From Flavobacterium foetidum (GTDB lineage: Bacteria; Bacteroidota; Bacteroidia; Flavobacteriales; Flavobacteriaceae): DNA of 64,000 nt. The translations under genes were made by a program, and so were the position numbers. The stretch covers positions 1 to 64,000 of the forward strand of contig NZ_SJTF01000008.1 in assembly GCF_004634245.1 (NCBI RefSeq), written 5' to 3'. The first letter of the stretch is position 1. Every line of letters starts with the position of its first letter. Positions 1 through 8,889 of this stretch are shown piece after piece. Below the pieces are notes generated by a model. That model was not told the origin of the DNA. It saw nothing but the letters and a program-made list of their open reading frames with translations, and searched no databases.

Positions 1-255
1 CGCGCCGTAGGTAATAAGTATGTAGAAGTAAAAAGGATAACACCTACAAGGTTTTGGAAACCTTGCAGGAGAAAAAAGCTTCGTGCCGTAGGTAATAAGT
101 ATGTAGAAGTAAAAAGGATAACACCTACAAGGTTTTGGAAACCTTGCAGGAGAAAAAGCTTCGCGCCGTAGGTAATAAGTATGTAGAAGTAAAAAGGATA
201 ACACCTACAAGGTTTTGGAAACCTTGCAGGAGAAAAAAACTTCGCGCCTTAGCGC
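1..255. repeat. Tandem ~81-bp repeat, three copies plus a fragment
   Basis: Three near-identical units start at 1, 82 and 162 (periods 81 and 80), and a fourth start at 243 breaks off after a few bases. Each unit carries CAAGGTTT-TGG-AAACCTTG, a perfect 8-bp stem with a 3-base loop that extends outward through CCT/AGG around one mismatch. Units differ by single bases (cgtg versus cgcg) and by the length of an A run. The short reading frames across it are a by-product of the repeat. It lies downstream of the minus-strand transglycosylase gene and has no T tract, so it is not an ordinary terminator. It resembles dispersed intergenic palindromic repeats; the copy number elsewhere cannot be seen here. 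Confidence 0.85.
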
Positions 256-274
256 CTTCGTGGCAAAATTCCTC

Positions 275-2242
275 TTACAAATCAAATTCATCATCAACAA
301 CCAAAGAATCACTTTTAACTGCAGTAGAATCGGGAACTTTGATTTTGATTAAGGAACGTGCATTTCCAGAAATATAAACCGGTAATATGCCTGTGGTATC
401 TTCAGGAACTAAAAGTCCTCTTCTAAACATTAAATTTTTCAAGAACTTCTGATTTTTAATAGCGTAATCCTTCAAATTTCCTTCGTCGTTAAACTGATAC
501 ATGAATTTTCTTGGTTTCGGAATAATCGTTGCCAAAAACAGACATTCATCGACATTAAGCGTTGAAGGACTTTTTTGGAAATAAAAATGACTTGCTTCGC
601 CAATTCCATACACATTTGGTCCCCATTCTATAATGTTGAAATACACTTCCAACATTCTTTCCTTGCTTACAATTCGGTTATTTTCTAGAATGTAAACTAA
701 CAAGATTTCTTCAAGTTTTCGCGAAAGCGTTTTTTCTCTGGTCAGGAAAACATTTTTAATCAACTGCATGCTAATCGTACTGGCGCCCCGAGAGAATTTC
801 TTGGTTCTAATATTTTTTAGGATGGATTGTTTAAATGCTTCGTTAATAAAACCGCGATGCGAAAAGAAAGACGGGTCTTCTGTCGTAAGAACGCATTTTC
901 TCAGATAAGGAGAGATTTGGTCTAAAGGTGTGTAGTTCGGATTGGCATTTCCGACCAAAACGGGTCTTTGCAATACATTTTGAATAATCGCACGATAGAC
1001 AAACTCGCCGTTTAGCTTATTTAAATCGGCTTCGCCATATTTTGTAATTCGTAAATCTTCTTTTTTGAGTTTGCTGTCAAAAACGAGCGTATTGGGTTTG
1101 TTTTTGTTGAATTTGAAGTCCAGCTTATAATCGAAATTCCCGGTCGCCTGCATTCCTTGAAAATGCGTAAATAAACCGTCTGGAAGCGAAACGATAAAAT
1201 CCTGCGCTTTCATCTTTGGGATATCGACTTTTAAAGTATAAACGGTATCTTTTTCAGTATCATACGAAATGTAGGGGCGTAATTTAATTTTGTTGAGCTG
1301 CATTGTTGAGGTGCTGTCAATCGAAATAAAATTGTCTCCCAATAGGAAACGATAATCAAAACGGGCATTTTTGATGATGACATCTTCTTTTCCGGCAATT
1401 TTCGGATGGTTGATTTTCAGGTTTACGATAGAAGTAAATCCGTCAAGATGAAACTCACTCCCGCTTTTGTCAATGTTTTCGACATTGAGTCGAATCGAAT
1501 CAAAACTTGCTTTTAAATTGTATCGTTCATCAAGATACGGAACGCGAATGGCGCCGGTATCAAGATTAAAAAATCGAATATCTGCTTTTTGGTTTCTTGG
1601 GTCGGCAAATCCTTTAAGGTTCCATCGCTGGTCAAAATCTTTTGCAACAACATGAATGTTCGTTTCGAGTTGTTTGTTGCTTAGAACCAATTTATTTACA
1701 GCGATATTCGTTTTTTTGCCGTTGTCGTCAATTTTGAATTGAAAGTTTTCAAGGTTCATGTCTGTCGGAACCAAATTGAGCAATTGTGAAATGATGCGGT
1801 AAGCAAATGCGCCGTATTTTCGTTTTTCGCTCTTTTCAGAATCGTCACGGTTTCTTTTCAAAAAAGCATCAAAATTGCGGATTTTGCCTTTTTTTACTAA
1901 TTGAATATAACCATTGTTGATTTTTAGTGTTCCAACTTGTACATCACCAATCAGTAGGCTGCTTAAACTAACACTGGTCTCAATATTTTTGATTCTTAAA
2001 AGAGTGTCGGCATTTTTTGGAACCAATGCCACATCTGTAAGTTTGATGCTTGATAATCCGTTAAAAGAAGCTTCTTTGATAGAAAAATCACTGTTGTAAT
2101 CAACTGCCATTTTATGCGTTACTTTGGCAATAGCTTGTTTTAAAAGTGAATTTCTGAAAGAATATAAACCAATACCAAGCAGCAACACTATAACAACCAG
2201 TATTTTTAAAACTGTAAATATTTTTTGTTTAGGAAAATTCAT
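275..2242 (-). CDS. AsmA-like / GT51 peptidoglycan transglycosylase fusion protein
   Basis: This is a membrane-anchored protein of about 655 residues. One N-terminal membrane segment (about residues 7-27) is followed by some 390 residues of beta-rich sequence resembling AsmA/DUF748 periplasmic proteins. The C-terminal third is a GT51 transglycosylase domain: TTEDPSFFSHRG with catalytic Glu at about 455, GASTISMQLIKN, and an EVYFNIIEWGPNVYGIG motif. GT51 enzymes polymerise lipid II into glycan strands; no transpeptidase domain follows, so it would act as a monofunctional glycosyltransferase. I chose the ATG at 2242 because a longer frame to 2311 runs into a non-coding intergenic repeat. The role of the AsmA-like part is not known. 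Confidence 0.82.
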   Translation of the reverse strand: MNFPKQKIFTVLKILVVIVLLLGIGLYSFRNSLLKQAIAKVTHKMAVDYNSDFSIKEASFNGLSSIKLTDVALVPKNADTLLRIKNIETSVSLSSLLIGDVQVGTLKINNGYIQLVKKGKIRNFDAFLKRNRDDSEKSEKRKYGAFAYRIISQLLNLVPTDMNLENFQFKIDDNGKKTNIAVNKLVLSNKQLETNIHVVAKDFDQRWNLKGFADPRNQKADIRFFNLDTGAIRVPYLDERYNLKASFDSIRLNVENIDKSGSEFHLDGFTSIVNLKINHPKIAGKEDVIIKNARFDYRFLLGDNFISIDSTSTMQLNKIKLRPYISYDTEKDTVYTLKVDIPKMKAQDFIVSLPDGLFTHFQGMQATGNFDYKLDFKFNKNKPNTLVFDSKLKKEDLRITKYGEADLNKLNGEFVYRAIIQNVLQRPVLVGNANPNYTPLDQISPYLRKCVLTTEDPSFFSHRGFINEAFKQSILKNIRTKKFSRGASTISMQLIKNVFLTREKTLSRKLEEILLVYILENNRIVSKERMLEVYFNIIEWGPNVYGIGEASHFYFQKSPSTLNVDECLFLATIIPKPRKFMYQFNDEGNLKDYAIKNQKFLKNLMFRRGLLVPEDTTGILPVYISGNARSLIKIKVPDSTAVKSDSLVVDDEFDL

Positions 2243-2267
2243 ATATTTTAGTTTTTTGCCACGAATG

Positions 2268-2348
2268 ACACTAGTTTCTCGAATTATTTTTTTGTGGCTA
2301 ATAAATTTCAATAAAAAATTCGTGCAAATTTGTGTAATTAGTGGCTAA
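2268..2348. repeat. Degenerate intergenic repeat between radA and the transglycosylase gene
   Basis: Read on the minus strand, the gap contains phrases such as agccactaattacacaaat, gcacgaattttt, agccacaaaaa and cattcgtggcaaaa. These are variants of a gccacgaattacacgaattt-like sequence often scattered between flavobacterial genes. A further scrap (gccttcgtggcaaaatt) sits at 254-270, at the other end of the same gene. It shows no coding potential. The statement that it is dispersed rests on general knowledge of such genomes. Confidence 0.5.
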
Positions 2349-2354
2349 ATAAAA

Positions 2355-3716
2355 TCAGCCAAAAAGAATGCTGGCAACATCTTCAATTTTAGCGACCAAT
2401 TCAATTTTTATTCCTGTATTTTTTAAAGCAATTTTATTGTATTTAGAAACAAATATAGTATCAAAACCTAATTTTTCGGCTTCCTGAATGCGCTGATCCA
2501 CTCGGTTAACTGGACGAATTTCACCAGAAAGTCCGACTTCACCTGCAAAACAAAAACCTTTAGTAACCGGAATATCTTCATTTGATGATAAGATCGCGGC
2601 CACAACAGCCAAGTCAATTGCAGGATCGTCTACAGAAATTCCGCCCGTAACATTCAGAAAAACGTCTTTGGCGCCTAGACGGAATCCGGCTCTTTTTTCT
2701 AAAACAGCCAAAATCATGTTCAATCTTTTGGCGTTGTAACCTGTTGTGCTTCTTTGCGGAGTTCCGTAAACAGCCGTGCTTACAAGAGCTTGTATTTCGA
2801 TCATCAGCGGACGCATGCCTTCAAGCGTTGTGGCAATAGCAGTTCCTGATAATTCTTCGTCTTTATGTGAAATCAAGATTTCAGACGGATTACTCACCTC
2901 TCGAAGTCCGCTTCCGAGCATTTCGTAAATTCCAAGTTCAGAGGTAGAACCAAAACGGTTTTTAAGCGAACGTAAAATTCGGTAGATATGATTTCTGTCG
3001 CCTTCAAACTGAAGAACGGTATCCACCATGTGCTCGAGGATTTTTGGTCCGGCGATATTTCCGTCTTTGGTAATGTGGCCAATTAAGATAACAGGAGTTC
3101 CGGTTTCTTTAGCAAATTTGATTAATTCGGCTGTAGTTTCGCGAATCTGAGAAATGCTTCCCGCTGTAGATTCAATATAATCGGTATGCAATGTCTGAAT
3201 CGAATCGATAATTACGATTTCGGGTTGCATCGCCTCGATTTGTTTAAAGATGTTTTGCGTTTTGGTTTCGGTTAGAATATAGCAGTTATCGCTATTTGGC
3301 GTTATTCTTTCGGCACGCATTTTTATCTGTTTCTGACTTTCTTCACCAGAAACATAAAGCGTTTTATAAGGTAATTTTAATGAGATTTGAAGTAAAAGCG
3401 TGCTTTTTCCGATTCCTGGTTCACCTCCCAAAAGCGTTAAAGATCCAGGGACAATACCACCTCCTAAAACACGGTTCAATTCACCGTCGGTAGTATCCAT
3501 GCGTACTTCCTGAGCCGAATCAATTTCGGTTATTTTTAATGGTCGCGGTGCTTTGCTGGATGGAGTTGGCTCGCTTTTCCACGCCACTTTTTCCTGCTTC
3601 TGAATAATTTCTTCAGCAATTGTATTCCATTCTTTGCACGCATTGCATTGTCCCTGCCATTTGGCATATTGGGTGCCGCAATTTTGGCAGAAAAAAGAAG
3701 TTTTAACTTTTGACAT
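2355..3716 (-). CDS. radA: DNA repair protein RadA (Sms)
   Basis: A 453-residue RadA. It begins with the four-cysteine zinc finger (CQNCGTQYAKWQGQCNAC), followed by a RecA-like ATPase core with Walker A GGEPGIGKST at about residue 97, the RadA-specific KNRFG motif at about 255, and a C-terminal Lon-protease-like domain without peptidase activity. RadA promotes branch migration of recombination intermediates in the cytoplasm. Its length is normal for the family. The start overlaps the stop of the upstream esterase-like gene by one base (TAATG), which suggests translational coupling. Confidence 0.97.
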   Translation of the reverse strand: MSKVKTSFFCQNCGTQYAKWQGQCNACKEWNTIAEEIIQKQEKVAWKSEPTPSSKAPRPLKITEIDSAQEVRMDTTDGELNRVLGGGIVPGSLTLLGGEPGIGKSTLLLQISLKLPYKTLYVSGEESQKQIKMRAERITPNSDNCYILTETKTQNIFKQIEAMQPEIVIIDSIQTLHTDYIESTAGSISQIRETTAELIKFAKETGTPVILIGHITKDGNIAGPKILEHMVDTVLQFEGDRNHIYRILRSLKNRFGSTSELGIYEMLGSGLREVSNPSEILISHKDEELSGTAIATTLEGMRPLMIEIQALVSTAVYGTPQRSTTGYNAKRLNMILAVLEKRAGFRLGAKDVFLNVTGGISVDDPAIDLAVVAAILSSNEDIPVTKGFCFAGEVGLSGEIRPVNRVDQRIQEAEKLGFDTIFVSKYNKIALKNTGIKIELVAKIEDVASILFG

Positions 3717-4870
3717 TATTTACTTTTTTTGGCAAGTGTATTCATTTCGTCAATTTTCTCATACATATAATCTTTATTCAAATCGCCAATTGGTTCCATT
3801 TGAGATGCATTTTGATATTTTTTTGAGGCGTGTTTCGGATCCCCCATTTTTTCATACATCAAACCTAACTCATATTCTCCCAACATGGCTTTTGGATAAT
3901 GCACATTTCCAATTTCGGCCATTTTACCCAATTCATCATAAGCATTTTTCTTGAGGATCAGATTTTCAACTACTTTAAAATCGCTCATTCTCACCGGAAT
4001 CTGAACGCCTAAAACTTCAGACATTGTTGCGTATTTTTTTTCAAGATAATCGGCATAACCCGTTTCAAGAACAGCAATTTTGTCGTTGTATTCGGCAGAA
4101 TTTATTGGTCGGTACACTTCAAAAATCTGATACAATGCATTCGGAATGGAATGCAGCACCTCAGTATAATGAGTGGCGCCCTTAAAAACATCATATTTGT
4201 AATTTACTAACGGATTATTGGCAATCTTAATATTTCCGTTCAGCTTGTCAATAGGCTCTTTTATTTTTTTGATATCGCCTTCTCCAGCAGAAAGATAATA
4301 GAAAAATGGTTTTTGCACCTTTGCAAATTTCTCCGCAATACGAACTTCCATTTTTGGCGCAAGTTCTGGGCTTAAACAAATGTAAGCGTTAAAAAGCGGT
4401 TCTTCCTTATACAAGAAAAAGTTTGCAAAGCTTGCTGTTACATCATGACCTGCAATAATCCTGAAAGGAGAAGTGCGGTATTTTTTTTCGATGTACGGAA
4501 TTAATTCTGCACCTACAAATTCAAAGAATTTGGCTCCTTTCTCAAAAGGCAAACCTTCATTTTGGTCGATTGTGGTGTCGTCATAACGCTCACCATCTTT
4601 GTTTTGGTGAATTCCGATAATAATCATTTCTGGAATATCATCCCAATACGATCCATAACTTACAGCTCCAGCAAAAGCATCAAACAGATAATCTCCATCG
4701 AAAAGATATAAAACCGGATATTTTTTATCTGATTTTGCATCGTAAGAAGGAGGAAGGCCTATGATAATTCTCCTTTCTTCACCCAGTTTTTGTGATTGAA
4801 TGTTGTCAAATTTTTTCTGCGAAAAGACAGAAGCTGAAATTAATACTAGCAGCAGGTAAACTTTTTTCAT
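3716..4870 (-). CDS. Exported esterase-like alpha/beta-hydrolase-fold protein, nucleophile Ser replaced by Asp
   Basis: A protein of about 384 residues with a signal peptide (MKKVYLLLVLISASVFSQ). The body resembles the esterase D/enterochelin-esterase family (PF00756): PVLYLFDGDYLF, then the nucleophile elbow and a late candidate catalytic His in GATHYTEVLH. The elbow reads AGHDVTA, with Asp at residue 143 where the family has Ser in GxSxG. The C-terminal 90 residues look like TPR helices (YPKAMLGEYELGLMYEKMGD). I chose the ATG at 4870 over 4882 because it gives a standard signal peptide. The gene is coupled to radA. Whether it is catalytic, uses Asp as the nucleophile, or is a binding protein is open. 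Confidence 0.8.
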   Translation of the reverse strand: MKKVYLLLVLISASVFSQKKFDNIQSQKLGEERRIIIGLPPSYDAKSDKKYPVLYLFDGDYLFDAFAGAVSYGSYWDDIPEMIIIGIHQNKDGERYDDTTIDQNEGLPFEKGAKFFEFVGAELIPYIEKKYRTSPFRIIAGHDVTASFANFFLYKEEPLFNAYICLSPELAPKMEVRIAEKFAKVQKPFFYYLSAGEGDIKKIKEPIDKLNGNIKIANNPLVNYKYDVFKGATHYTEVLHSIPNALYQIFEVYRPINSAEYNDKIAVLETGYADYLEKKYATMSEVLGVQIPVRMSDFKVVENLILKKNAYDELGKMAEIGNVHYPKAMLGEYELGLMYEKMGDPKHASKKYQNASQMEPIGDLNKDYMYEKIDEMNTLAKKSK

Positions 4871-5066
4871 GATTTGTGGCATTTCAGTGAATTAAAAAGT
4901 ATTGAAAATAGTACGGCAATATAATACTTTATTTGCTTTTTGATATTTTGGGAACAAAAAAAAGCAATGATTTCTTACGAAGATATTTTTAATTCGGACA
5001 AAAGAAAATCTGTTTGTGCAAAAACTATTTTGACAAACGAAATTGAGGATTAAAAAGTAAAAAAGA

Positions 5067-5417
5067 TTAGGTTAACGAATTATCGTTTTCATTCGGAAAA
5101 ATAATCCATGGCTTGAAGGTTTTTGCTTCTTCAAAATCCAGGGTTGCATACGAAATGATAATGATGATATCGTCTTTTTGAACCTTCCTTGCCGCAGGGC
5201 CATTCAGTGTAATTTCGCCTGAATTTTTCTCTCCTTTAATGGCATAAGTTTCAAAACGCTCTCCATTATTAATGTTAACAATAGATACTTTTTCGCCTTC
5301 AATAATATTTGAAGCTTCTAAAAGTGTTTCATCAATAGTAATGCTGCCAATATAATTTAAATCGGCGCCGGTTACCTTAACTCGATGAATTTTTGATTTT
5401 ATAACTTGAATTTGCAT
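5067..5417 (-). CDS. panD: Aspartate 1-decarboxylase (proenzyme)
   Basis: A 116-residue PanD, the usual length. It makes beta-alanine from L-aspartate for pantothenate. The self-cleavage site Gly24-Ser25 is visible in LNYIGSITID; cleavage yields the pyruvoyl group on Ser25. Lys9, His11, the ETYAI segment and NGPAAR match the family's active-site features. It follows panC by 14 bases on the same strand, so the two probably form one transcript whose products meet at pantothenate synthesis. Confidence 0.97.
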   Translation of the reverse strand: MQIQVIKSKIHRVKVTGADLNYIGSITIDETLLEASNIIEGEKVSIVNINNGERFETYAIKGEKNSGEITLNGPAARKVQKDDIIIIISYATLDFEEAKTFKPWIIFPNENDNSLT

Positions 5418-5431
5418 GCTGCAAAGTTAGA

Positions 5432-6280
5432 TTAATTTAATGAAATGGTGTCAATCAGTCTTATAGAATTAACAAATACCGCTATAAAAGCACGGTATTT
5501 CTTGTCGTTCTCTTTATAATCAACGGGCAAAAGTGTAGATTCGTCAGCAATAACAAAATATTCTAAGTCGAATCTCTCGTTATTTTTAAAAGCATTTTCT
5601 ACGAATTCGATAGTTTCTTTCGGATTTGTACTTTGAAAAAGCTCTTTTGCTTGAGTTAAAACCTCGTAAATAATAGAGGCTTCCTTACGTTCTTCTGGAG
5701 AAAGTCTTTCGTTGCGAGAACTCATAGCCAAAAGATTTTCTTCCCTAAAAATCGGGCAACCCACAATTGTAACAGGTAAGTTATTTTTTTCGACCAATTT
5801 TTTGACGATTTGCAGCTGCTGAAAATCTTTTTCTCCAAAATAGGCATTAGTAGGCGTTACAATTTCAAAAAGACGTTTTACAATTGTACCGACTCCGTTA
5901 AAATGTCCCGGACGAAATTTTCCTTCCATTTGGTTTTCCAATCCGTCAAAGTCAAATTCCTGCGAAATAGTATTGCCTTCATAGATATCCTCTACAGAAG
6001 GTGCGTATAAAATGATTTTGTCACTTAATGTACGCATTTTCTTAATATCTTCTTCAAGAGTTCGAGGGTATTTTGCTAAGTCTTCAGGATTATTGAACTG
6101 CGTAGGATTGACAAAAATGCTTACAACTGTATCGTCGTTTTCTTTAAGAGATCGCTGCATTAAAGCAAGATGCCCTTGGTGTAAAGCCCCCATTGTTGGT
6201 ACAAATCCAATAGTTGAATTTGCAGTTTTGATAGTCTTGATATAGGCTATCAAAGCGGCTTTACTGTAAAAAATATGCAT
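5432..6280 (-). CDS. panC: Pantothenate synthetase (pantoate--beta-alanine ligase)
   Basis: A 282-residue PanC that joins pantoate and beta-alanine with ATP hydrolysis through a pantoyl-adenylate. Visible motifs are TMGALHQGH (HxGH nucleotide-binding), FVNPTQF, GEKDFQQLQ and the KMSKS-like AMSSRN. An in-frame ATG at 6310 exists, but the exact -7 box on the minus strand covers 6311-6304, so that codon would lie inside the promoter. The start at 6280 (MHIFYSK) therefore fits better. panD follows 14 bases later. Confidence 0.96.
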   Translation of the reverse strand: MHIFYSKAALIAYIKTIKTANSTIGFVPTMGALHQGHLALMQRSLKENDDTVVSIFVNPTQFNNPEDLAKYPRTLEEDIKKMRTLSDKIILYAPSVEDIYEGNTISQEFDFDGLENQMEGKFRPGHFNGVGTIVKRLFEIVTPTNAYFGEKDFQQLQIVKKLVEKNNLPVTIVGCPIFREENLLAMSSRNERLSPEERKEASIIYEVLTQAKELFQSTNPKETIEFVENAFKNNERFDLEYFVIADESTLLPVDYKENDKKYRAFIAVFVNSIRLIDTISLN

Positions 6281-6303
6281 TGAAGTGTTATTAAAATTTA
6301 GTG

Positions 6304-6311
6304 CAAACATA
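6304..6311 (-). promoter_or_regulatory. panC -7 promoter element
   Basis: TATGTTTG on the minus strand fits the flavobacterial -7 consensus TAnnTTTG. It predicts a transcript starting just upstream of the panC ATG at 6280 and argues against a start at 6310. No clear -33 TTG was found. Confidence 0.5.
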
Positions 6312-6342
6312 ATATATTAGTTATAAACTGCATAAAATTTTG

Positions 6343-6350
6343 TAATTTTG
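6343..6350 (+). promoter_or_regulatory. -7 promoter element of the glycogen-synthase-like gene
   Basis: TAATTTTG matches TAnnTTTG exactly and lies 38 bases before the ATG at 6389. The 78-base divergent gap thus holds one -7 box for each direction. No convincing -33 element was seen. Confidence 0.5.
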
Positions 6351-6388
6351 CGACGTTTTTATTACCAAAAATTAAGTAAAATACTATT

Positions 6389-7195
6389 ATGAAAGATAAG
6401 AGGATATTATACGTATCATCTGAAGTCGTGCCTTATCTGGCTGAAAATGAGGTTTCTTTAATGTCTTATGATGTTCCAAAAATGATAAACGATCAAGGAG
6501 GACAAATAAGAATTTTCATGCCAAGATACGGGAATATAAATGAAAGAAGACACCAGCTGCATGAAGTAATCAGACTTTCAGGAATGAATTTGGTAGTGAA
6601 TGATTTGGATATGCCGTTGATTATCAAAGTAGCTTCGATTCCGAAAGAAAGAATTCAGGTTTATTTTATCGATAACGATGAATATTTCAAACGTAAAGCC
6701 ACTTTTGCGGATGAAGAGGGAGTTTTGTATCCCGATAATGACGAAAGAGCTATCTTTTTTGCGAAAGGAGTAGTTGAAACTGTTAAGAAATTAAACTGGG
6801 TTCCAGATATTATTCATGTTCATGGTTGGCTTGCGGCGATGCTTCCGATCTACATGAAGCATTTCTACAAACACGAAGCCATGTTTTCTGATACTAAAAT
6901 CGTGACGTCGGTTTACGGTCAGTCTTTTGATGAGAATTTAGATTTGGAGATGATCAACAAAGTTAAATTTGACGGCGTGCCACACGAATCTGTTGCTGAT
7001 CTAGAAACTCCAAATTACGAAAATATCTTAAAAGCTAGTATCTTACATTCAGATGCTGTAATTATAGCTTCTGAAAATGTTTCCCCAAGTTTAACAAAAT
7101 TTATAGAATCTTCAGGAAAACCTTTTTTACCTTTCGCTTCGAAAAATGCATTCGCAGAAGCGTATACAAATTTCTATAAAACGATGGGTCTTTAA
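6389..7195 (+). CDS. Glycogen/starch synthase-like protein, N-terminal GT5 domain only
   Basis: This 268-residue protein matches only the N-terminal half of GT5 glycogen synthases (about 480 residues): ILYVSSEVVPYL, GGQIRIFMPRYG, DNDERAIFFAKGVVE and PDIIHVHGWLAAMLPIYM. The C-terminal GT-B domain is absent. The KTGGL motif that binds ADP-glucose is replaced by AENEV at residues 18-22. It therefore probably does not polymerise glucose and may have been recruited to another task. It starts a plus-strand group with the DUF4270 lipoprotein (21 bases downstream) and glmS, divergent from panC. The ORF is intact, so this looks like a maintained short paralogue and not a fresh pseudogene. Confidence 0.8.
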   Translation: MKDKRILYVSSEVVPYLAENEVSLMSYDVPKMINDQGGQIRIFMPRYGNINERRHQLHEVIRLSGMNLVVNDLDMPLIIKVASIPKERIQVYFIDNDEYFKRKATFADEEGVLYPDNDERAIFFAKGVVETVKKLNWVPDIIHVHGWLAAMLPIYMKHFYKHEAMFSDTKIVTSVYGQSFDENLDLEMINKVKFDGVPHESVADLETPNYENILKASILHSDAVIIASENVSPSLTKFIESSGKPFLPFASKNAFAEAYTNFYKTMGL

Positions 7196-7215
7196 AATTT
7201 AACTTTATTATTAAA

Positions 7216-8880
7216 ATGTATAATACTTCTTTTATTAAGAAAATTCTAGTAGCTGCAATTGTTGTTTTTTCCTATTCCTGCGATAAAGATTTTAATGCGA
7301 TTGGTGATGATTTGATCAGTGATGATCACTTTGGACTTGAGTCGGAAAAGTATAATGTGGTTGCTTTTAATCAGGAAGTAACTCCCATACAATCTAATGC
7401 TTTAGCAGATAATGCATTAGGAATTTACGAAAATCCTGTTTTTGGAACCACGACAGCTAATTTTGTGACACAGGTAACTTTGGCTAATTATTCGCCAAGT
7501 ATTGGTGAAAGTCCTGTCATTGAGAGTGTAGTGTTAAAGATACCTTATTACAGTCATCCAACAGAAGCCCTTACTGAAGGAGGTTCTAAATATGAATTGG
7601 ATTCTATTTATGGTCCTGCAAACGGAAAGATTAAGTTAAGTATTTATGAGTCTGGTTATCAAATGCGTAGTTCGTATTTTGACAATGGTAGCCAGTATGC
7701 ACAATTATATTACACAGATCAGAATGCTCTTTTTGATACTTATAAAGTTCCTACGCTGTTAAACGATGCTGCGGATGTTACGCAGAATAGCGAATTCATT
7801 TTTGATGCTGCTCAAAAGGTTGATGTCACTGTAGATGAAACTACAAAAGTAGAGACCAAGAATTATTCAAAACCAGAAATGCGTTTGAGCTTGAATAAAG
7901 ATGCTTTTAAGAAAATAATTGAGGCTCCAGCTTCAAAACTTTCTGCAGCTGATGTGTTTCAGGAATACTTTAGAGGATTATATTTTAAAGTAGAGAAGTC
8001 AGGAAGCAATCCGAGCAGTATGGCATTGATGAATTTTTCTGGAGGAACAATAACAATAACCTATAAATGTAAGACGGACAGCACTGCAGATGCACCAGAA
8101 ACAACAGAAACACGTACTTTGGTTCTTAATCTTACTGGTAGCACAGCAAGTCTTCTACAGGAAGAAAAAAGCCAAGCATTTAAAGATGCTATAACAGAAG
8201 GCAACATTAACAGAGCGGCTGGTGACGAAAGATTGTATCTCAAAGGAGGTCAAGGGTCTTTGGCTGTTTTGAAACTTTTTGACCCAACCGATGTGAGCAG
8301 TTACGACAGCAACAATAATCTGGTAAATGTGCCAAATGGTGTTTCTGACCAGTTGGATGAAATCAGACATAATTTTAAAGTCAAAAACTGGAGAATCAAC
8401 GAAGCGAATTTAGTTTTTCATATCGATGCTGATAAATTGACCGCTCTTGGAAATGAAGAACAAGTAAAAAGAGTTTATTTGTATAATCTTACCAATAATG
8501 TTGTACTTGCTGACTATTCTTCAGACGGGACATCGGCCATTAATTCAGATCCAAAAAGTTCGAGATATATTTTTGGCGGGATGATTAATCTCGATAGCAA
8601 TAAAAGAGGCAAAAACTATAAAATCAGAATTACGGATCATTTGCGCAGCCTTATCAAAGACGAAACAGTTAAGAATGTAGATCTTGGATTGGTTGTTACG
8701 CAAAGCATCGGAATTGTAACTTCTAATATTTTAAAAGAGAAAAATACATATATTTCTCAAGCACCGAGAGCATCAGTTATGAATCCGCTGGGTACGATTT
8801 TGTACGGAGGAAGAGTTTCTTCTAATGTTCCAGAGGATAAAAGACTAAGACTTGAGGTTTACTACACGAAACCAAATTAA
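7216..8880 (+). CDS. DUF4270 outer-surface lipoprotein
   Basis: A 554-residue protein with a lipoprotein signal ending in FSYSC (Cys22), followed by CDKDFNAIGDDLI, typical of the DUF4270 family found in Bacteroidota. The body is beta-rich with recurring conserved pieces (VESVVLKIPYY, NEANLVFHID, FGGMINLD, RLRLEVYYTKP). The function of the family is not established. It lies between the glycogen-synthase-like gene and glmS with short gaps (20 and 9 bases), suggesting co-transcription. Because glmS feeds amino-sugar and envelope synthesis, an envelope role is plausible but inferred. Confidence 0.85.
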   Translation: MYNTSFIKKILVAAIVVFSYSCDKDFNAIGDDLISDDHFGLESEKYNVVAFNQEVTPIQSNALADNALGIYENPVFGTTTANFVTQVTLANYSPSIGESPVIESVVLKIPYYSHPTEALTEGGSKYELDSIYGPANGKIKLSIYESGYQMRSSYFDNGSQYAQLYYTDQNALFDTYKVPTLLNDAADVTQNSEFIFDAAQKVDVTVDETTKVETKNYSKPEMRLSLNKDAFKKIIEAPASKLSAADVFQEYFRGLYFKVEKSGSNPSSMALMNFSGGTITITYKCKTDSTADAPETTETRTLVLNLTGSTASLLQEEKSQAFKDAITEGNINRAAGDERLYLKGGQGSLAVLKLFDPTDVSSYDSNNNLVNVPNGVSDQLDEIRHNFKVKNWRINEANLVFHIDADKLTALGNEEQVKRVYLYNLTNNVVLADYSSDGTSAINSDPKSSRYIFGGMINLDSNKRGKNYKIRITDHLRSLIKDETVKNVDLGLVVTQSIGIVTSNILKEKNTYISQAPRASVMNPLGTILYGGRVSSNVPEDKRLRLEVYYTKPN

Positions 8881-8889
8881 TAAATATAT

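Noticed and set aside
135..377. Short plus-strand reading frame starting METLQEKK
   Set aside because: It consists of the tandem repeat and the antisense of the transglycosylase C-terminus; no independent coding signal.
4967..5053. 28-codon frame MISYEDIFNSDKRK in the gap before panD
   Set aside because: Composition looks coding-like, but it is very short and has no promoter box or terminator; left unannotated.
5054..5066. Riboswitch upstream of the pantothenate genes
   Set aside because: The leader of panC is too short (about 20 bases) for any riboswitch fold.
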